Shown here: one piece after another, positions 26,188 to 36,300 of the stretch
How the letters are laid out: the number at the start of each line of letters is the position of its first letter
How positions within the stretch are numbered: position 1 is the first letter of the stretch
Assembly (NCBI RefSeq): GCF_000307225.1
Contig: NZ_HE978617.1
Coordinates: 446,238 to 510,237 of the forward strand
Source of the DNA: Anaerococcus vaginalis
Lineage (GTDB): Bacteria; Bacillota; Clostridia; Tissierellales; Peptoniphilaceae
Direction: 5' to 3'
DNA length: 64,000 bases
The notes under the pieces: model-generated
What the model saw: the letters and a program-made list of their open reading frames with translations, nothing else
Told to the model about the DNA's origin: nothing
The model's database searches: none
Position numbers and translations under genes: made by a program

Positions 26188-27198
26188 TTATATTTTTTCA
26201 ATCTTCCCAGAATCTAAGCTTCTATGGATAGCCTCAGTCAATTTAGCAGCTTGTAGTCCATCATAAACATCTGCCACAAATTTTTTATCATTAATTAAAG
26301 CATCTACAAAAAAATTAATTGGATCTGCACCAAATCCTATCACTTTTCCATGAAAATCATTAAAGAAAAATACATTAGGTGTATGAAACTTATTTTCATC
26401 AAAAAATTCAACACCTCTATTTTGATTATCAATTCTAATAAGTTCTTCGCTAGTTATTATTGATGTTCTACCATCATTATTTTTTGCAAAACCCTTTGGT
26501 AAAATCCAAGAATTTTCTAAAGTCCATGTGCATCCATTTTCAAACTTTATGATTGAAGTTACACTATCATAAGTATCTACTCCCATACTAGGCAAAAGTT
26601 TTTTTGAGCCAACAGCATAAACATCAACAGCTTCGCAGTCCATATACCATCTCATCAAATCAACACAATGAACACCCAAGAAATCTACAGGATCAGATGA
26701 GCCACCCCATTTAAACCATTCAGTTGGTACGTCTATAATATCGTCCATATTCATATAAGCTCTTATCGGATAACCTTTGCTTGATCTTAATTTATTATAA
26801 ATAAATATAGCAGCAGGATCCCACCTCTTGTGAAAATCTACAGCAACCCTAACTTTATTTTTCTTAGCTGCCTCATATATTTTTTCACAATCAGCCACGC
26901 TTGTTGCTAAAGGCTTTTCAATAAGCAAATCTATACCCTTTTCAATACAAGCCAAAGCGGGCTCTACATGAAGATGATCAGGAGTTACAATAGATGCTGC
27001 ATCAATTTCCTCATTTTCTAACATTTCATCTACACTTTTATAAGTTTTTAAACCATAATTTTTTTCAATTTTTTCTCTTATCTTTTCACTTTGGTCGCAA
27101 ACAGCAATTAAATTAACATAAGGGTTTTGAGAATATACATCAACATGATGAATACCATAAATGCCCGCACCAATTACTGCTACATTTAGTTTCTCCAT
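26188..27198 (-). CDS. Gfo/Idh/MocA-family oxidoreductase of the PTS operon
   Basis: This 336-residue NAD(P)-dependent sugar dehydrogenase has the Rossmann motif NVAVIGAGIYGIHHVDVY, the family EKP (DLLIEKPLATSVADCE) and C-domain residues DFLGVHCVDLMRWYMDCE. It is the first gene of the PTS operon, 9 bases before the IIB start, and diverges from the RpiR regulator. It probably oxidises the imported sugar or its phosphate. The exact substrate is unknown. AAGGAAAGG lies upstream of ATG 27198. Confidence 0.87.
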   Translation of the reverse strand: MEKLNVAVIGAGIYGIHHVDVYSQNPYVNLIAVCDQSEKIREKIEKNYGLKTYKSVDEMLENEEIDAASIVTPDHLHVEPALACIEKGIDLLIEKPLATSVADCEKIYEAAKKNKVRVAVDFHKRWDPAAIFIYNKLRSSKGYPIRAYMNMDDIIDVPTEWFKWGGSSDPVDFLGVHCVDLMRWYMDCEAVDVYAVGSKKLLPSMGVDTYDSVTSIIKFENGCTWTLENSWILPKGFAKNNDGRTSIITSEELIRIDNQNRGVEFFDENKFHTPNVFFFNDFHGKVIGFGADPINFFVDALINDKKFVADVYDGLQAAKLTEAIHRSLDSGKIEKI

Positions 27199-27337
27199 AA
27201 ATTTTTCCTTTCCTTTACTTTAAAAACAATTTATATTTATGTGCCATTATTTTAAAAATATTGTAGCATAATTTTATTAAAAATACAAATTTTATTTTTT
27301 TTATGTAGTTTTACTACTTATTTTTTATATGGTAAGA

Positions 27338-27343
27338 TATAAT
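27338..27343 (+). promoter_or_regulatory. -10 box of the rpiR-like gene
   Basis: TATAAT is followed 23 bases later by ATG 27367, with an AGAGGTG ribosome site between. No convincing -35 is visible. The divergent 168-bp region also must hold the PTS-operon promoter and probably the RpiR operator, but I could not pin down either. Confidence 0.4.
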
Positions 27344-27366
27344 TAAATAAAAACAGAGGTGATATT

Positions 27367-28248
27367 ATGTCTGACGAATTAATTTTAGATAAAATTCAAG
27401 CTATGCTACCTTATCTGACCAAATCAGAACTAAAAGTAGCAAAATATATTTTAAATTCAAATACTACAATTAACTGTAGCCTATCTCAACTCGCAAAAAA
27501 AATTAAGGTTAGCGAACCAACAATAATAAGATTTTCAAGATCGATAGGATTAAATGGCTATTCAGAATTAAAATTGAAATTATCAATAAATAATTCAATA
27601 AATGATAGCAGAGAATTAAAAAATTTAGATATAAAATTAAATAAAGACGATGATGCTTACGAAATTTATAGATCCTTGTCAGAATACACAATAAAATCTA
27701 TAAGAAGCACTTGGCATAATACCTTGGATGAAAAATCTTTTGAAAAAGCAATAAATTTAATCTATAACACCCATAAAAATAATAAAAAAATTTTTCTAAC
27801 AGGGATGGGAGTTTCATCAATTCTTGCACAGTCCCTACAAATAAAATTAATGAGATTAGATATAGACTCAATATTTTATTCAGACATCCATTTAAGATTA
27901 GAAGCCTGCTCAAATTTGAAAAAAAATGATTTACTAATATGCTTTACAACACTTGGCAAATCCAAAGAAAATCATGATTTTCTAAATTTAGCCAAAGAAA
28001 AAGGGGCAAAAGTAATTCTTGTAACCCAGTTTGGAGTAAATAAAATAAATAAATTATCTGATATAGTGATTTACACATCAGCAATAGAAAATAACCTAAG
28101 ACTAGCAACACAAGCCTCATTTATTGTCCAAAATTTAATTGTAGAAACAATCTTTCTTGCACTAGCATTGAAAGACTACGATAATATAAGTAAATCAGTA
28201 AAAGACACAAAAGAAATTTTTCACAAATATGGTTATAATATCAATTAA
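27367..28248 (+). CDS. RpiR/MurR-family transcriptional regulator
   Basis: This 293-residue protein has an N-terminal RpiR helix-turn-helix (LTKSELKVAKYILNSN, LSQLAKKIKVSEPTIIRFSR) and a C-terminal SIS sugar-phosphate-binding domain (IFLTGMGVSSILAQSLQIKL, LLICFTTLGKSKENHDF). Such regulators sense amino-sugar or other sugar phosphates. Divergent placement opposite the oxidoreductase/PTS operon makes that operon its likely target. Clean start with AGAGGTG. Confidence 0.9.
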   Translation: MSDELILDKIQAMLPYLTKSELKVAKYILNSNTTINCSLSQLAKKIKVSEPTIIRFSRSIGLNGYSELKLKLSINNSINDSRELKNLDIKLNKDDDAYEIYRSLSEYTIKSIRSTWHNTLDEKSFEKAINLIYNTHKNNKKIFLTGMGVSSILAQSLQIKLMRLDIDSIFYSDIHLRLEACSNLKKNDLLICFTTLGKSKENHDFLNLAKEKGAKVILVTQFGVNKINKLSDIVIYTSAIENNLRLATQASFIVQNLIVETIFLALALKDYDNISKSVKDTKEIFHKYGYNIN

Positions 28249-28310
28249 AAAGAAAAATATGGTATAATCTTGAATTATTGATTAAAAATAAAAATATAGA
28301 AAGGTAAAAT

Positions 28311-29027
28311 ATGGAAAAATTTAAACAAATACAGAAAAAATTTCAAATAAATGGAGCTCAATTAAAATATATTGCTTTTTTATCAATGTTTATAGACCAT
28401 TTTAACAAGGCAATAATAACACCTATGTTAAATTATCAACAGCCTCTTGTTACTATATCCACTATTTTTGATATAATCGGAAGAATTGCATTTCCGATAT
28501 TTGCTTTTATGATAGTTGAAGGATTTTTCAAAACAAAATCAAGGACAAAATATCTAAGAAACCTCATAATATTTGCCATAATCTCAGAAATTCCTTTTGA
28601 TATGTTCCAGTCCAAGGTTTTTATAAATAATAGATCACAAAATATAATGTGGGCACTTGCCCTTGGACTTTTGACTTTGATGATTGTAGATAAGTTAAAA
28701 GAAAAAATAAAAAATCATTATGTTTGGCTTGGTATTTCCATAATAATCGTCCTAATAAATGCGACAATAGCAACACTTTTGTCATTTGACTATGACTATT
28801 ATTCCACAATAATAATCTTTATCCTCTACCTTTTTTACGATAATAGGCTAGTGGCAAGTATCCTATCATATTTTATAATAATAAAAGAAGTTTACTCAAT
28901 TTTAGGATTTGCAGTAATTAATTTTTACAACGGCGAAAAAGGAAAGCAAAATAAAATATTCAATTATTTGTTCTATCCAGTTCATTTGTTTATACTTGGA
29001 CTTTGTAGATTTTGGTTTGGAATATAA
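28311..29027 (+). CDS. TraX-family membrane protein
   Basis: This 238-residue protein of about seven membrane helices begins with the TraX signature region (LKYIAFLSMFIDHFNKAI), followed by GRIAFPIFAFMIVEGFFKT and YLRNLIIFAIISEIPFDM. TraX was named for N-acetylation of F pilin. Chromosomal homologues in Firmicutes are common and mostly uncharacterised acyltransferase-like proteins. It lies 62 bases after the rpiR-like gene and just left of the repeat array that borders the pilus island. Whether it has any role in pilus modification is unknown. Confidence 0.8.
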   Translation: MEKFKQIQKKFQINGAQLKYIAFLSMFIDHFNKAIITPMLNYQQPLVTISTIFDIIGRIAFPIFAFMIVEGFFKTKSRTKYLRNLIIFAIISEIPFDMFQSKVFINNRSQNIMWALALGLLTLMIVDKLKEKIKNHYVWLGISIIIVLINATIATLLSFDYDYYSTIIIFILYLFYDNRLVASILSYFIIIKEVYSILGFAVINFYNGEKGKQNKIFNYLFYPVHLFILGLCRFWFGI

Positions 29028-29087
29028 TTTTTTATTGTTAGGCATTAAAATTGTTTTGATTTAATTATAATATAATCTAATAAAATA

Positions 29088-29508
29088 GAGGGATCTCTCG
29101 ACTACTGAAATTCGTTTGCTTCGCAAACTTTTGCGTGCTATCGCACTAATTTCAGGGATAAATGTACCAAATCAAGGTACATTTATCCGCTCGAGATGGG
29201 TTATAGTTTGCCTTTTTTGATTGCTAAAGTTTTGGTTTTTTGTTTTAATTTTTACTTTTTCGATTTTTATTTATGAATTTTCAATAATATGTAATTTTAT
29301 TTATTAAAATTTTACTTAAATTTATTCGGAATATAAAAGTATAGCGATACTTCCCCCATCTCGAGCGTAGTCGAGAGATCTCTTTTGTTATGTTTGGCTT
29401 GTGTTTTGGTTTATACTTTGTGATATATTTTTGGGGTGTTTTTTTGAATGCATACTATTTCTTTTGCCTTAATTTTCGCAGTAGATCTCTCCACAAGGTC
29501 GAGATGGG
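29088..29508. repeat. Left copy of the island-flanking repeat (three palindromic elements)
   Basis: Three related elements lie in order: GAGGGATCTCTCGAC...GCTCGAGATGGG (29088-29200, with an inserted structure), the inverted CCCATCTCGAGCGTAGTCGAGAGATCTC (29355-29382) and AGATCTCTCCACAAGGTCGAGATGGG (29483-29508). The spacers share TTTTTTGATTGCTAAAGTTTT, a TTATTCGGA/TTATTCGAA site and TTTTTGAATGCATACTAT with the right copy at 51749-52089, in the same order and orientation. No open frame of note occurs between 29028 and 29631. Confidence 0.8.
29105..29188. repeat. Branched palindrome inserted in the first left element
   Basis: CTGAAATT (29105-29112) pairs with AATTTCAG (29148-29155) and encloses two small hairpins (GTTTGC-TTC-GCAAAC at 29114-29128 and a GTGC/GCAC hairpin). 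It is followed by a perfect 13-bp stem GGATAAATGTACC / GGTACATTTATCC (29156-29168 and 29176-29188, 7-base loop). None of this is in the right copy. Confidence 0.7.
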
Positions 29509-29631
29509 TAAGTGTGTGCTTTTTTTGATTGCTGAAGTTTACAATTCGTTAGTTTTATTTCTAATTTTTATTTTTTAATTTTGATTTCTGATTTTTTTAT
29601 TTTTTACTTGATTTTTGTTTTATTTTTTCCC

Positions 29632-29668
29632 CACAAAAAAACTACCCTGCCAAGCAAGGTAGTTTTTT
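29632..29668 (-). terminator. Terminator of the pilin genes
   Basis: On the minus strand AAAAACTACCTTGC pairs with GCAGGGTAGTTTTTT (one mismatch) and is followed by T7. It begins 8 bases past the minor-pilin stop. Confidence 0.85.
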
Positions 29669-29675
29669 ATTTGCT

Positions 29676-30955
29676 TTATTCTTTAGCCTTTACTAATTTC
29701 ACTCCGAATCCTATCATTATTAGACCTAGTAGTAGGATTAAGTAAATTGTTGCGTCGCCTGTTTTTTTCATGGCTTCTACTCTTTTGCTTAATCTTGGTC
29801 TTTGTGGTGAGATTGGGGGTTTGAAATTTTTTACTTTTATTGTTTTTTGGAATGAGTTTTCTCCTATTTCGAAGGGTACTGATTCTAGTTCTGGGACATA
29901 GCCTTGTGGGGCTTTTGTTTCTATTAGACAATATTGTCCATATGGTAAATCTTGTGTTACAAAATCTCCCTTTTCGCCACTTGTTAGGGTGTATATTTTT
30001 CTAGCATTTTTTTCTTCTGTAGATACCATTCCATTTTCATCCAAATAAAGATCTTTGAATTTGTCATCTTTTTTGTCTTTGTATTGGACTTTAAATATAG
30101 CTCCTTTTAGTGGATTGTTATTTGTCCCGTCAATTTTTTGGAAGGAGAAGAAATTTTTTGGCTTATCTTGTTTGTTTAACATTTCGATACTGCCAGTTTT
30201 TAAATATCCTTCACTTTCTTTTCCAATATTAGATTCATATCCCTTTAGGGGTTTTGTTTCAACAAATTTTACTTCTTCTTCTAGTCCGAATATTTTTATT
30301 TGACCATTTTCGTCAGTAGAAATTTCTGAAATATTCCCATCCTTGGCGTAGGTAAATTTTTCATTTCCCTTTTCATCTTTAATTTTTTAAATTTTAAAGT
30401 TTCGCCCTTTTTATTTATCACTTTAAAGCCAACTTTCGCAAGTTCCTTGCGACTTTCGCTGTCTCTTTTTGTTAAAATCAACCAATCCGGTGATTTTTTT
30501 GGATAAATTGTTAGAGGATTTTCTGTATTTTCGTCTATGGTTTCTATAAAAGGAATATATGGTCTTGATGAGTCATTTGACCTGTACCTTAATAGATATG
30601 ATCCTTTTGCTAAAGAATCAATCATAGCAAAATACATTCCATCAATTTCTTCTGACTTTTTTGAAGATTTCATTTCTCCAAAATCTTTTGAAATTTCCTC
30701 GTCTTTTTTGTCTTTATAAAAATCTATAAGCTCAAGTTTTTTGTCGGCATTTTGTATTTCTTTTGCCTTTTCCTCAGGAATTTTCCAATAATCTACATAT
30801 TCGACTACAGTTTCTTTGTTTGAACTATCATCCTTATAACTTGTATTAATTTTTAGGCTATTTCCGCTTTCAGCCAAAGCTAAAAGAGGAGTAACTAGCT
30901 GTAATATTACCATAAAAACTATGGAAAATATTATATTTTTATTAAATTTTTTCAT
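29676..30955 (-). pseudogene. Minor pilin / SpaA-type Cna-B surface protein, split by a one-base frame break
   Basis: From ATG 30955 the first part encodes a signal peptide (IIFSIVFMVILQLVTPLLALAES) and a pilin-like domain ending in NPLTIYPKKSPDWLIL. It runs off frame at T6 30383-30388 (A6 on the coding strand) and stops at 30296. The -1 frame continues without interruption as KIKDEKGNEKFTYAKDGNIS through a Cna-B module (E-box YCLIETKAPQGY) to a C-terminal sorting signal. One extra A gives a single 426-residue protein. The sorting motif (EAMKKTGD, hydrophobic helix, KLVKAKE) lacks the LP of LPXTG. It follows the major pilin by 24 bases and is probably the basal or tip minor subunit. Confidence 0.8.
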
Positions 30956-30979
30956 AGTAACTCCTCTGTTTAGTTGCTA

Positions 30980-33214
30980 TTATGCTTGTTCTTTGTTAGC
31001 TTTCATTTTGTAAGCAGCAAGTCCCATAATCATTAAACCTGCTATTACAAAGATGATTGAACCAATACCACCTGTTTTAGGAATTGAGACTTTGATATTC
31101 TTTATTTGTTGTCCTTTGCCATCAGTCTTTTCAACTTCTTTTTCATTTTCTTTGACTTTTATTTTGTAGTCTAAGTCAGATGTTTCACCTTTGTATGATC
31201 CTTGTTTAACTACAAATTCTGCTACGTTATCAGCGTTAGATGGAAGTTCGTATCCTGCTGGAGCTTTAGTTTCTTTTACGTAATATTTTTCGCCAGCTTT
31301 GTTATATGCTAGACCTTTTACTTCAAATCCACCAAATTCGTTTGAAGTAAATACGTAAGCATCAGCTTCAGCACCCCAATCCCAAACAAGATTTACTTTT
31401 GTATAAGCGTCATCTCTTGCTTTCTTAAGTTGAGCGATTGATCCTTGATCATTTTCACCTTTATTTAAAGTTTCGAGTTTTTGTTTTTGTTCATTTGATC
31501 TCTTCTTTTCTTCTACCTTAAGAATAGCATTCTTTTCTTCGACTGCCTTTATATAAGCAGTTTCAGCTTTATCATAAGCTTCTTTATCAGCTTTTTTTGT
31601 ATCGGCTGATTTTAATGTTAAGAATTTATTATTACCTTCTACTTTTTTGTAAATCTTAAATTGAGCGCCTTCAAGTCTATCCTCTGCATTGTCATAATCA
31701 GTTTTTACAAATTTCTTTCCACCTGTAACAACCTTTGGAGGTGTTGGTGTGATTGATGTTGGTGTAGTATTGTTTACGATTGAAAGAACTCCTGCTTGAT
31801 CAGATGTTGTATATTTTGGTGTAAATCCATCTACAAACTCTTGAACTTTATAAGTTTTTTTATTATCAAGTCCTGTAAATTTACCTGAATATTCTCCTGT
31901 TATAACAAATTTAATACCATTTCCTAAATCTTTTTCACCTGTTGTTTCTGTGCTGGTAAGTGTTACATCAGCAACTGCTTTATCTCCTTGAAGAAGTACA
32001 TATTTAACTTTATCAGCTTTTTCTTTACCATTCCAAGTTTTTGTAATTTGTATCTCACCTTTATCGTTTGGTTTGGTTTCTGGTGATGGTGTTGGTGGTT
32101 CGTGGTTGTAGGTGATTGTAATGTTGTTGTCCATTTCATCATCAACAACTGCATCTTTTGTTACTTTACCTTTATAGTTGAAGTCTACGTAAATATCTTT
32201 AGCTTTTGCAGCATCATTTAATTTTTTAAGACCTGCTTTGGTAAAGTTTAATGTAAATCCTGATGTTGTTTCATTAATTGTATAATCATCAGTTAAATTT
32301 AGTGTTTGTTTTGATCCTTCAGCTTGGTTTGCGTCTGTGTTGTAAGTTACAACCATAGAGCCTTTTATAAATTCAATACCTCTATCAAAAGTATCTGCAA
32401 GATCTAGGCTTCTAAAGTATGTGTCTTTAGGAAGTTGAGCTTTTGCATGGTAAGGAAGTTCTTTACCGATGTCTGCTGTTGCTTTTGCTTTTTCTTTTTT
32501 GTAGTTTCCTATAACAGCTCCTACATCTTTTAATTGTTGAGGGTCTGTTATTGCTTCAAGTCCATTTTTTTGAGCGAAGTTTTTATCAAATTCTACTTTC
32601 TTTTCAGTATTTTTTGGATAGATGTGTAGTTTATCAGTTGTTGAGAAGTTTCCTGTACCGTCTGGTTTACCTGCTGGAAGTTTCAAATCAAATGGTACAG
32701 CCTTATAACCAGTGATATTCTTTGTATTATAAGTTGAGTTTTCTTTATCTTCTATGATTCTGTAGTTTCCTTTTCCGAGTGTTGCTTCAAATTTACCACC
32801 GTTAGCAGTAATGAAGAAGTCCTTTTCACCGTTTTTTATAAGCTTATAATATTTTTGTGCTGAAAGGTCACTTCTGTACTTTTCATCAATTGTTGAGCCT
32901 TGAACAAAACCATCTTTTGCTGCTTCTGATACTTCGTAGATTCTAAAAGCAACTCCATCAATGTATTCTGCACTAGCACCAAAATGTTCGGTTACATTTG
33001 TGATTTCTTTACCGTCATGTTCTCTTGGTTCTCCAAATTTTTCATAGTCAGTATTATTCATAAGTACTTTATGAACTACTATTGTTGTGGAATCTGAATT
33101 TGGTCCACCAGCTGGTTCATTTGCATTATCAGCATTTACTTTAGCAAATGGTGCCACTAATATTGATGCAACCATAGCAAATGCTGTCAAAAATGACAAA
33201 ATTTTGTGTTTCAT
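30980..33214 (-). CDS. Major pilin, isopeptide-forming (SpaA/FimA type) with IPKTG sorting signal
   Basis: This 744-residue protein has a signal peptide (ILSFLTAFAMVASILVAPFAKVNA) and an N-terminal domain. A pilin motif (DKLHIYPKNTEKK) carries the lysine that sortase C links to the next subunit. Middle Ig-like domains follow, then a C-terminal Cna-B domain with E-box (KYYVKETKAPAGYELP) and a sorting signal (IPKTGGIGSIIFVIAGLMIM...KANKEQA). A helical, lysine/glutamate-rich insertion lies near residues 560-620. It is the shaft subunit polymerised by the class C sortases encoded upstream. ATAAAGGAG precedes ATG 33214. A 158-bp gap after the giant adhesin contains a GGC-GAAA-GCC hairpin and may hold a separate promoter. 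Confidence 0.92.
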   Translation of the reverse strand: MKHKILSFLTAFAMVASILVAPFAKVNADNANEPAGGPNSDSTTIVVHKVLMNNTDYEKFGEPREHDGKEITNVTEHFGASAEYIDGVAFRIYEVSEAAKDGFVQGSTIDEKYRSDLSAQKYYKLIKNGEKDFFITANGGKFEATLGKGNYRIIEDKENSTYNTKNITGYKAVPFDLKLPAGKPDGTGNFSTTDKLHIYPKNTEKKVEFDKNFAQKNGLEAITDPQQLKDVGAVIGNYKKEKAKATADIGKELPYHAKAQLPKDTYFRSLDLADTFDRGIEFIKGSMVVTYNTDANQAEGSKQTLNLTDDYTINETTSGFTLNFTKAGLKKLNDAAKAKDIYVDFNYKGKVTKDAVVDDEMDNNITITYNHEPPTPSPETKPNDKGEIQITKTWNGKEKADKVKYVLLQGDKAVADVTLTSTETTGEKDLGNGIKFVITGEYSGKFTGLDNKKTYKVQEFVDGFTPKYTTSDQAGVLSIVNNTTPTSITPTPPKVVTGGKKFVKTDYDNAEDRLEGAQFKIYKKVEGNNKFLTLKSADTKKADKEAYDKAETAYIKAVEEKNAILKVEEKKRSNEQKQKLETLNKGENDQGSIAQLKKARDDAYTKVNLVWDWGAEADAYVFTSNEFGGFEVKGLAYNKAGEKYYVKETKAPAGYELPSNADNVAEFVVKQGSYKGETSDLDYKIKVKENEKEVEKTDGKGQQIKNIKVSIPKTGGIGSIIFVIAGLMIMGLAAYKMKANKEQA

Positions 33215-33372
33215 AATTTTCTCCTTTATATTTTTTTGTCAATCTCCCTTGATATTTTGGCTTTCGCCTATCAATTATGTATATAATCTTTAATTAAGAT
33301 TTATACTAGAAACGTGCCTACATTTTATAATTACCTTGACTTCAAAATTGGAAATCAAAGCTAATTAACTTT

Positions 33373-36300
33373 TTATACTATTAGTTTATCCTTCCTTTTG
33401 AAATAGGTCAATACTGAAATAAGCATAACTAATAGTCCAATAATTGTGTATCCTATCCAAACTCCAAAGCCTCCTGTTTTTGGATATTCTGCTTTTCTAT
33501 TTGTGATTAGGATCCTATTAGAATCTGAATTTGGTTTTGTTTTATCATTTCCAGTCAGTTCTATTTTAGAAATCTTATTTGTCTTTCTATCTATATAATA
33601 TATTTTACCATTTTCTACAACAAATTTGAATACTATTTTTTCAACAAGTGTATATTTTTCTGGAGCTTTTGTTTCTTCAACTTGATATTCTCCATTTGGA
33701 ATATTTTTAAATTCAAATTGACCTTTTATTTTTTCATCTGAAGATGAAGTTGCTGTCCATTTGTCTTTTAAATTTGTTCCATTTGGTATAAATACTTCAC
33801 CATTTTCTTTTATTGGAATGAAGTATCCTTTATCATTTTTTCTTTGTATTTCAAATATTGCTCCAGAAAGTGCCTTGCCATCATCATCTGCGTCTACTTT
33901 TTTGAAGTAGATGTCTGGGTTTTTGATATTGGCTACATCTGTTGTTATTAGATTTATATCTCGATCCAAATATTTTCCTTTGTAGGATTTCATATCTACA
34001 TTTGTTGTTTGGATTTTAAAGTTTGGTTTTGATAGATATTTATATAGGGTCGTTTTTATGTCTTCTTTTTTAAATTCAAGTTTGCCAGTATTTTGATCGA
34101 CTGTTCCTATATCGTAGCTTACTTTTGCTCCTATTTTTGTGTCGTCTTTGTATGGCATATCGACTATAAATTGATATTCTCTTTCGGCATCGTCATTATT
34201 TGTCGTACTTGTTTGTCCTGTGCTTGATCCTTGTGGATTATTTTTTATTTTTTGCATGTATGGAGTTTTTATCCTTAGGATCAAGTTTGGCGTTTGTTCA
34301 TTATTTATTTCGACCGTATATGATGAATCATCTTTTTCTTTTATGGTATTTTTATCTACCTGTACCAATCTCACCTTGGTGTTGGCTTGGGTTAGTTTTT
34401 GATTGGCGCTTGGATTTTCTAAAATTAATCTAGCATTTTCAAGTTCACTTGGTTTTGCTTTTATTGTTATTTTTTGTCTAAAAGTTTTGGCAAGTGTATC
34501 TATCCCCAGAATTTCTGATTTTAGATTTTCTTTATCAGAATCTCCCGAGTAGGAAGTTATAGATAGATTTTTTGTTTGATCTTTTGAATCATCAAATGAA
34601 TTTGTCCATCTGATTTTTCCGTCTTTTGTTACTTCAAGCTCCCAAATTGTATCGGATTTGGTGTAGCCTTTTGGTGCTTTCTTTTCTTCTAATGTATATT
34701 TTCCTTTTGGCAAAGGATCTGACTCGATTGTTCCGTCTTTATTTGATGTTAATGTTTTGGCTTGGAGTTCTTTTTTTGGATCGGTTGGATCTTTTTGTCC
34801 ACTTGTTGGTGTCAACAAGAATTCTGCTCCTTGTAAGCCTAAGCCATCTTGATCAGTTTTTCTTATTTTGATTTTTACTTTTCTGTAGTTTTCTATAATA
34901 TTATTTTCTGGTTTGATATTTACAATATTACCATCTTTATCTACTTCAAAATTTGCTATTGGTTTTTCTGGCAAGTCGTAGATATCGTCATCTGGTGTTT
35001 TTGTTTCTATAACTTGATACTCTCCTTTTTTTAGTCCTTGCCAAGAAAAGATTCCATTTTCGTCCGAAATTTTTTCACCATAGGATGAATCTATAAAATC
35101 ATTTCCATCTTTGATTTGAAGTTTAAAGCTTGCACCTTTTAGGGTATTTCCTAAACCTAAATCTTTTAGTTTTTCAGGATTTTCTGCTGTTTGGTCTACT
35201 ACATTTGATATTACTCCTCCGTCAACTTTGGCAAATTCTATTTTGTTTTTGACGTTTAGAAGTTTTATTTCTTTGGTCGCTTCTCCAAGTCCTCCCGGAT
35301 TGAAAAATTGTGACCAAGTTTCAAAGCTACCTGTATGTGAATACCAATATCTTCCATTATAGTAAACATTATGGTTTGAATAATATGCTGTTGTCTTTAA
35401 TGAATTGGCAGATTTTCCTTTAAGTTTACCCTTAATTTCTATTACATAGCTTTTGTTGTTTGGGTATCTTTCGTTTAGATATCTTGTCGGTATATTTATT
35501 TGTCTGGTTATTTTTTCGTCTTTATTATCTTTCCAAACATATTTAAAATATCTGTAGCCATAATTGTAATCATATTTCCAGTAATCGTAATCATCGTTTC
35601 TACCAACTTCTTCGACAGCTTTCCAAATTTTGGTTGGTTTCCAATCGTATTTGTTTTCGCTATCTGTTACTAGACTTAGGTCATTTCTATTGAAGTCTAC
35701 GTCATAAGAGTCTGGGAGGTCGCCCTGAGTCCATTCGGATTCATCGCTTCCTTTTCCATCTTTCATATAGGTTTTTACGGATAGGCTCTCATCTACCATA
35801 ATATCTTGGTCTGTTGTAAAGGTAATATTTTTATTTGCCAATGATTTGTTCCAAGGATTGTAGTAGATAATGGCTGTGAAAGTTTGGTTGTCTGGATCAA
35901 GTCTTAACATATATGATGATATGTCTACTTTTGGATTTTGATATCCAGTGTAGTTTCCCTTTTCGTTTTGTCCTCTGTAGTCGATTTTTATAGAGTCTGA
36001 GTAATGATATTTGGATTCATTTGTATTCTTATCTACAACATCTGCTGTTACTCTTATGTCTTGGCTGTGATCAATTTTTCTTCTGTTTGCGAAAAGTTGT
36101 ACAATCATTGACATAAAGTCTGGCTTATAATCATTTACATAGTTTGTGAAGGTGTAGGTTATTGATCTTCTATCATCATTTACTTTTGCTTCGGCAAGTT
36201 TTCCTGCAGGTCCTATGATATCAAATTGAGAATCTTTATTTTTGCCCTTGCCGTCATTATCTCTAAAGATACCATCTAAATCTACATTATCTGAAAATTT

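Noticed and set aside
29101..29190. tRNA-like cloverleaf in the left repeat
   Set aside because: The branched hairpins lack the acceptor stem, T-loop and D-loop consensus of a tRNA.
29683..29931. Basic minus-strand frame overlapping the minor pilin
   Set aside because: It is an alternative frame of the Cna-B and sorting-signal region without a start signal.
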